Source of the DNA: Oreohelix idahoensis
Taxonomy: Eukaryota > Mollusca > Gastropoda > Stylommatophora > Oreohelicidae
NCBI GenBank assembly: GCA_024509875.1
Contig: JAMPIV010003417.1
Coordinates: forward strand, 186,001 to 250,000
Length of the DNA stretch: 64,000 nt
Reading direction: 5' to 3'
A model generated the notes under the pieces. That model had not been told where the DNA came from, did no database searches, and worked only from the letters and a program-made list of their open reading frames with translations. Positions 57,719-64,000 of this stretch are shown here, piece by piece (the first letter of the stretch is position 1; each line of letters opens with the position of its first letter). The translations under genes were made by a program, and so were the position numbers.

Positions 57719-57730
57719 CTTGTTGTTTGA

Positions 57731-57744
57731 GTTACTATAGTGAT
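57731..57744 (-). promoter_or_regulatory. RFX X-box candidate
   Basis: The minus-strand 14-mer ATCACTATAGTAAC fits the ciliary X-box consensus RYYNYYWWRRNRAC at every position. It lies 12 bases upstream of the SPAG16 start codon. RFX/DAF-19 factors drive ciliary genes through this motif. The position is very close to the ATG, so the site may fall within the 5'UTR. Confidence 0.55.
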
Positions 57745-58280
57745 AGATGCGATTACGATTATTTCAAGCTCGATGTTTAAAACACTAACATTGCGCATAC
57801 TGTGGGGTTCGAGAAGCTTGTCGTGGGGGAGTAGGCCTACAGTTGATATTTGGTAAATAAAAATATTATCCCATTGATAAATTCTTTTTTAATTCGTTTT
57901 AACAACTTATCACTATGAATCAGAATTATCAGACCTGCTCTCAATCAAATCCAAAACAAACTGGAAGCAGAACACGATAAACGGGCATCTCTTTAAAAAG
58001 CGGTACCAATTATAAAACTTGCTGGTTGACAAGAAACAGAAGCAAGGAAGCTAACACTAAATGTTTATATCTCTGGTTGTTCAGGTGTATTATCATTTCG
58101 TTTCCCTATATGTATCTAACACATTGTTTGCAAAAGTTTGGCAAGGTTCCAAAATGATGCGATATTGTGTTGTTACATTTATATTCTTCTTTCTTTGTTC
58201 GCCCTCCGACTTCTACATTAATTAATAATAATAATAATAATAATAAATTCTTTAAGCACCAAACACGGCGCATAATTACT
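57745..58280. other. Upstream region of SPAG16, with (TAA)n
   Basis: No gene recognised. A (TAA)n run is at 58223-58248. Within 100 bases of the start codon are TGTTTA and TTGTTGTTTG words, of the forkhead type. No clear TATA box. Confidence 0.4.
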
Positions 58281-58961
58281 CTAATAAAAATGAAAGGCAG
58301 AACAAGTTGAAATACCTTGGAGTAATATTCGATCGTGGGCTATCATATAAGCACCATGTTGATCACATTATACAGAAGTGCAAGAGAGGTCTGGCAGCCC
58401 TAAAAACAATGGATGCAGCACACCTGGAGCAGAGAGTACCGTCTCTCCTGTATCATCAGCTGGTCTTGTCTGTAATCGAGTATGGCCTGGGAATACTCAC
58501 GCTGTCAAAATCACAATGTGAACGACTGGAACGCATTCAAAACGAAAGAATGCGTATAGTCTTGGGCTGTACGTGAGATACCCCCATTGTGATGATGTGG
58601 CACATGCTTGGATTGCTGTCAATTAGATCCAGATATATGATGGCCCAGGTAAAAGCGTATATGCGAGTAACCACAGACAAAAGGCATCCCCTGCATGGGA
58701 ACATAGCTGACATCACAGGATCAAGAATAAAGAGGGGGATGTCATGGATGGCGCAGGCAGAGGGGACTATTACTATTAGACAGGTGACCACAGTTGAAAA
58801 TGTATTCAAGGGAGACGAGTGGAGTAAGTCCGATGAGACCTGGATGAACTATCAGCAAGTCATCATCAGCCTTGGTAGAGAGTGCAGAATTTGGGCCAAT
58901 GGGAGAGCAGAGCAGGAAATTGATCGGCTTATAAATGTTAATGCTGGGGATGATGATGCCA

Positions 58962-59378
58962 TTTTCACGACACCATAAACGGACAAGCAACGAAGAGGTA
59001 TCCAGACAGTCAGCTGGCGGTCCTTTTCAGGACCAGTCCTTTTCAGGACTAACAACCGGCTAGCACCGAAGAAACTACACGCACAATATACCCCAATTAC
59101 AACCAACTTTTCACAGCGGGCTGATCACCCGCTTGCGAGCCGCTCTGATTACGGAAACAACAATTGATTCTTTGTTGTACCAATAAACGCCTTTAGGCGT
59201 AACGGAACAACAATTAATTTCTTGTTGCCCTAAGACGCCACTAGGCGTACTGGCCACGAACTGCTTTGCCGGTCCGTGGCTAAGGACGTAAGAAGAAGAA
59301 GAAGAAGATAATCAACTTTTAGGTTGAACAGGGTATAACAGCAACATAGCAGACAAAATAACGAACGAACGAACGAAA
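58962..59378 (+). mobile_element. Retroposon insert with 13-base target duplication
   Basis: GATGATGATGCCA stands at 58949-58961 and again at 59379-59391, and leaving out the insert restores the LINE reading frame. The insert starts TTTTCACGACACCATAAACG. It holds two histone-type stem-loops at 59017-59048, an (AAG)n run after GTGGCTAAGGACGTAAG, and a (CGAA)n tail. Confidence 0.82.
59017..59048 (+). other. Two histone-type stem-loops in tandem
   Basis: GGTCCTTTTCAGGACC and AGTCCTTTTCAGGACT. Each is a 6-base stem with a TTTC loop, the exact layout of the replication-histone mRNA 3' end. No histone coding is nearby. Confidence 0.7.
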
Positions 59379-59574
59379 GATGATGATGCCACTGTGTACA
59401 GTGATGGGTCTGTAATCCGTGGTAATAAATCAGAGTGGGGTTTCTCTGCTAGAGTAAAGGGCAGAAACGTCGCTGAACATAGCGAGGCTTACATGATAAC
59501 AACCTTCAGCATGAGAATGGAGGTAGAGGCAGTTAAACCAAAAATGAAAAGAGAATACAAATAATATGTAAATA

Positions 59575-59745
59575 AATACAGTATTAGACAAACATAAAGG
59601 TATGTTTTCAGGCACTAGTAAGAAATAAAGAAGTAGAACACTAGACAACAGACGTGAGTGGCTTACCCAGGACCTTCCGTGCGACAACCCCGCCTAGCTA
59701 TGCAAGCGAATCACACTATCCTCCCTGCCATCTATGCATCACAAA
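59575..59745 (-). mobile_element. SINE-C (tRNA-like) copy
   Basis: The minus strand reads GGCAGGGAGGATAGTGTGAT, TCGCTTGCATAGCTAGGCGG, AAGGTCCTGGGTAAGCC and TTGTCTAGTGTTCTACTTC, parallel to 36430-36600. Confidence 0.68.
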
Positions 59746-59749
59746 AAAA

Positions 59750-60890
59750 TGATACAAATTTTGTATTACATTTGTAATGTGTGTTACAAATAATATATAC
59801 ATCTCCACTAGCGTGCGTAGACACACGCGCGCTTACTTTTGCAAAAAAAAAAAAAAAAAAAAAAACTACGATATGCATTAACAAATTCCCAAACCATTAC
59901 AATTAAATGCTTTAGATATAAACGAGTAACGCCATGCGTTCCTTGTATCATGTCAAACTAAAGTCAAAGCAGTGAGAAGGCCAGAAACGCGCTCAACACA
60001 CGTCTTAGAACTAAGGCACATGTGTGTGCCTACTAAAAATTCTATTATAAACTCATAATTGAATACAATATGTAACCTATTCCTGAATAGCCTTTCTACT
60101 TCAATTGTACGTTCATTTACCTATAATGCGTTTTATAATATGCGCGTTTCTGATGAGTAATAAATCAAAAAGATTACATTTAATAAAACTACTATTTTAA
60201 TAAAAAAAATTCTTTGCAAAATAATACAAAACATAATCAAATATACAAGTTTCAATATTTTGCCACACTTTATGGATTAATGATAAAATTTAAAATCTTT
60301 TTATTTAAACATGTTGCTTCCCATTAAAAAAAATCTTACTATTACTTCCCTTATAAGTGGTTCGACTTCTGCTGACTTGACAAAAGCAAATTTCATTACT
60401 TTTCCGTGAAAAACTACAAATATATTCAACCATGTATGTAACACTTATTTTTCATGTCAAGTGATTGGAAAATGATGTGTTGTTTTGGATTTTAAGCTGG
60501 CCCCGTTTTATTTTTAAAAGACTGTCGTATTTTCTGTCAGTTTTATACTCCAGGATCTTCAATACCACCCAATAATATTAAGCAAATTGCAATATAAACT
60601 TTCAAACTTATCAACAATGGTTTGATATCTTCATTCTTCCAGATCTTCTAAATTGGTTTTCCTCTTCGTTCGCTCTCATATAACCACATCTGTCTCTCTC
60701 ATGCAGTAAGCGGTCTGCCCCAAACTTCTGTCATTCTTCATAAGTTTATGCAATACCGGGGTTGATGAAAAACATGGAGTACACATTGTTTGGGGGACAT
60801 AAATTACATATCTATTTACAACCTAAATTTACACAATATACCTCTAATTTAAAAAAAATTAAACACTGATTCTAAAAATAACTCCACATT
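59750..60890. other. Intergenic, nothing recognised
   Basis: A/T-rich with an A22 run at about 59844-59865. No gene, repeat family or RNA signal recognised. Confidence 0.45.
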
Positions 60891-63800
60891 CCTACACCAA
60901 CTAATTGGCATCACCACTGTCCATCCCCTCCCCACCACATCTACACCACTATCGCCCCCACACCATACTACCGCCATCTACCTCTCACAATCCCACACCA
61001 CATCCCCCCAGCCCCCCTCCCCCCTCAAAACCCCTATAACCATCATCTACCCCCCCAAAACTATAATCCCTTTCAAGAAATTTCCACATTAAACAACCCA
61101 CTACCCCTAGATAAAACCAACAGACCTCACCCATCCCCCTTACACAACACAGAGAGACCCATAACTGCACCTGACACCTACCCCCCAATCACACAACACA
61201 TCCGCACTTATCCACACCTGTTACTAACATTGCTATCACTATCAGATACAGCACCATCTGTGACTACTCCACTCCTCCATGTCTTAACCTATACCCCCTC
61301 CCCATATCCTCCCCACTCCCTCCACCACACCTCCTTAAAGATATCCTATCCCAACCCCCCCCACATTCCCTATTTCTAATATCAATCAAATACCCACGCA
61401 AAACCACAACTTACCACTCCTAACCATCTCATACAACCAACGCACCTCCATTCATATATATACCCACCTCATACACACAACAGACTCACTCCTCTCGCTC
61501 CACTCACACCGACTCATCACCCATCTCACCACACAACACTCTCACGTACACACTCCGCCCCCATCTCCTCCACCCCCACACCTCACTCCTCACTCACTCC
61601 CGCCCTCCCAGAGATATAAGAGAGAGGAATTCACACCCCATACACGCATAACCTCCAAGACTCCTTACTTGTACTCTCCCCACTGTGTGTGTCTTCACCC
61701 ATACCCATCCTACACCAAACTCCAGAAGACAATACCAAATACAACTCATTCCGACACCCTTTTCCAACACCCCCGCTCCTAACCTACCAATAGTCCGACA
61801 CTCAGACCTCTACTATGACCCAACCAGCATCTCCTCACTACTCTACCACCTCTCCTCAACCTCTCAAAACAAACTCCATTACCAATCATTAACTCCCAGC
61901 TCCCCTTCCCCTCTCACCCTAACCCTCACTTGATCCGCCTACCTCATCACACTCAGATCTAGTGTACTATTGTATACTCCCACCCCATTATCCCTACTCA
62001 ATACCCATACCCTCTGCCTACCCCTCACCTCCCACACCCCCAACATCTCCACCCATCCCTCTACCCTCACTCCTCCCTATAGATCTTATCCCCTTACTTC
62101 CATCCACCCTCATCTCACTCAAGTACCCCTCCCCCCACCATACATACCTATATCCCCAGCCCTCCATCCCCCCCAGAAACATGTCCCCCAGTCCTAACCT
62201 CCCATCCATAATACAGTAACCCCTTCAGTACTACAAAGTGTCCCCACAACCCTCAACTCCCCCCCCCACTCTCTACTTTTCTCATCCCCTGGTTATACTT
62301 CCCAACCCCCCCACCCCCCTCTTCACCCACCCTTATACACTAAGTGTCCAGTCACCTAGTGTGATCCCATCCCCCCACCACCCCTCTCTCCTCCCTCTCA
62401 AACCTACACATCCCCTCCCCGCTCCCACTCCACCCCCACAATGACCAATAACTGTAATCTAATGAGCCCTCGTGACCCACCCCCAACCAGTAATCCATTA
62501 CCTCTTCACACACCTATCTCCTCCCCCACCATCCCCCACTCTCACCGCTCTACCCTGTCCTGTCTCAACGTTACACCCTAACCCTCCCTCCCCCTCACAC
62601 AAGTCTACTTAGTACAGCCCATGTTATCGTTCATGTTTCCGCCATGTCTATCACACTGATCCACCACACCTATCCCATCCCACCCCATACTGTCCTCCTC
62701 TCCCCAAAATTCTTCTCCCATCACCCTCACTCCCCCACCCTACCCCCCCAATCCTAACCCTTCAATAACCCTACTATCCCCTCATCCCTTCCCCCACACA
62801 CCTCCCGCGTTGTTAACACCCACTCTTTCCATTCACCTTTTCCCTTCTTTACATCTACTGTAAATACAACTAGTCAATAAACGTGACTCATAAAACGCTT
62901 CTCCCACAATAATCATCCCCTACACTCCAACTGTTCACCACTACCTAATTTTCCCTATATCTCTTCCTACAACATTTAATGTACACCTGACAGCCCCCTT
63001 CTGCCCAATCGTCTATTTGTCCCCACACGTGTGAAAAAAACATCCCCAACCCACACTATCAAAGCTTTTCCAAACCCCAAATATCTCTTCTAATTTTCAA
63101 ACATCAACCTTCCACTGAAAACTAGCTAGCGTCTTTATCTCCTGTCCTGCTTAAACCCGATAAAAACACCATGGTTGTGATAACCACATAGTGTATCCAC
63201 ATACACCTATCAGACCAACATTACACTACTCAATATCCCATGCCCCAACTGCTATCTCATATGCCTCAGACACTCTCATTATATCCCAAAATACACACAG
63301 ACACATATTCCAAACCACAACCCCCCCCCCCACCTCACCCCCCCCCCACGTGCTCTAAAGAGATCCATCCCATGTACACCCCAACCTCCACCTCATAACT
63401 CCCCCCTCGTACCAGTGTCTAAGTAACTCTCACACCAACCACATGAGTGACTGTCCAACCTCCCCTAAACCCACTTCTCACCACCACCCACATATTCATC
63501 CCCCCCCCCCCACCCCCCACCGCCCCCACCACCCCCCCCGTACCCATGGGCCACCTAGACCTCACATAGTCCCTCCCCACCCACCAGACACACTCCACTC
63601 TCTTCTGACAGATACTCGAGGCTTATTCAGCTTGGTCCATTGCCAGAGCATTCCCTCAACCATCAATTGTACACCTTTTCACCATCGTAACAACCCTAAG
63701 AAATATCTTGTATACAACACCTGACATCTCCCCCCTAAACACATCTGAGATATGTTAACATACTACCCCAACCCACTCTCTCATGACACTCATTCCTCGG

Positions 63801-64000
63801 CGTTACCCCAGGTCCCCACATAGTCCAATACTCCCATAATTCAAACTGACCTACAACTCTGATCGCCAGTCGTGTACCCACTCCACAAAAATGGTCACTG
63901 GAAACCCACCAACTCCCCACCCCAATGATAAACTCAGCTCCATTGTACACCACGAACATCGCCCCACACAGACACACCCCACTAACAGATCTCAATCCCC
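60890..64000. other. C-rich, G-poor low-complexity region
   Basis: About 3.1 kb made of C, A and T with very little G on the plus strand. Words such as CCCCACC, CTCCCCAC and ACCCTAACCCT recur without a fixed period. The change at 60890 is sharp. Open frames here (for example at 61685, 61962 and 63443) are Pro/Ser/Thr-rich and follow the base skew, so none is called as a gene. Confidence 0.75.

Larger units (their letters stand above)
58285..59560 (+). pseudogene. LINE RT thumb to RNase H, with an insert
   Basis: 58310-58575 encodes KYLGVIFDRGLSYKHHVDHI and LYHQLVLSVIEYGLGILTLS (RT end). 58589-58960 runs on to the GDDDA word. After the insert 58962-59378 the frame resumes with DDDATVYSDGSVIRGNKSEW, the start of an RNase H domain, which is cut off near 59560. 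A stop at 58574 also breaks it. An I/Ingi-type LINE remnant. Confidence 0.8.

Noticed and set aside
61685..63724. Pro/Ser/Thr-rich frames on the plus strand
   Set aside because: They follow the lack of G (few stop codons, many CCN codons). There are no domains, no splice context and no consistent start.

Overview
This is a piece of an intron-rich animal genome. The one host gene recognised is the cilia/sperm-flagellum gene SPAG16 (PF20) on the minus strand. Twelve coding exons can be placed between 57718 (start codon) and 526, all with GT-AG borders and compatible phases. They encode about 450 residues: an acidic N-terminus, a LisH-like segment, a coiled coil, and the first WD40 repeats. The C-terminal WD repeats lie off the left edge of the window. 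A 14-base RFX X-box match sits 12 bases upstream of the start codon. The transposon content (a Mag/Steamer-like LTR element, a Tx1-clade LINE, an R2-superclade LINE, and SINEs carrying a GTCGTAAAAGGC-type head) suggests a lophotrochozoan, probably a mollusc. That assignment is an inference made without database searches.

Layout by region. 0-5 kb: exons 12-10, degenerate tandem repeats and LINE tails. 5.6-10.1 kb: a young Ty3/gypsy element with an intact gag-pol frame and a truncated 3' LTR. 12.3-21.9 kb: a pogo/Tigger DNA transposon split by a nearly complete Tx1 LINE, the whole lying inside a SINE. 22.3-26 kb: a minisatellite, exons 9 and 8, and an unusual run of short hairpins. 27.2-32.8 kb: a 22-base satellite split by an R2-like LINE (itself split by a mariner) and an RNase H-bearing LINE, plus a perfect 186-base palindrome. 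33-43 kb: LINE fragments, SINEs, exons 7, 6 and 5, and a cluster of four minisatellites. 44-46.7 kb: exon 4 and a nested set of LINEs in which one insert is flanked by an 88-base duplication. 47-57 kb: LINE endonuclease and RT fragments, exons 3 and 2, and more SINEs and minisatellites. 57.7-60.9 kb: exon 1, its presumed promoter, and a LINE carrying a younger insert with histone-type stem-loops. 60.9-64 kb: an extremely C-rich, G-poor stretch with no recognisable gene, possibly satellite, subtelomere or assembly noise.

Functionally there is one working system, the SPAG16 axonemal protein. The rest is a dense record of retrotransposon and DNA-transposon activity in its introns. No operon, CRISPR array, or functional tRNA or rRNA gene is seen. 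All alignments and exon borders were made by eye, and family names rest on remembered motifs.
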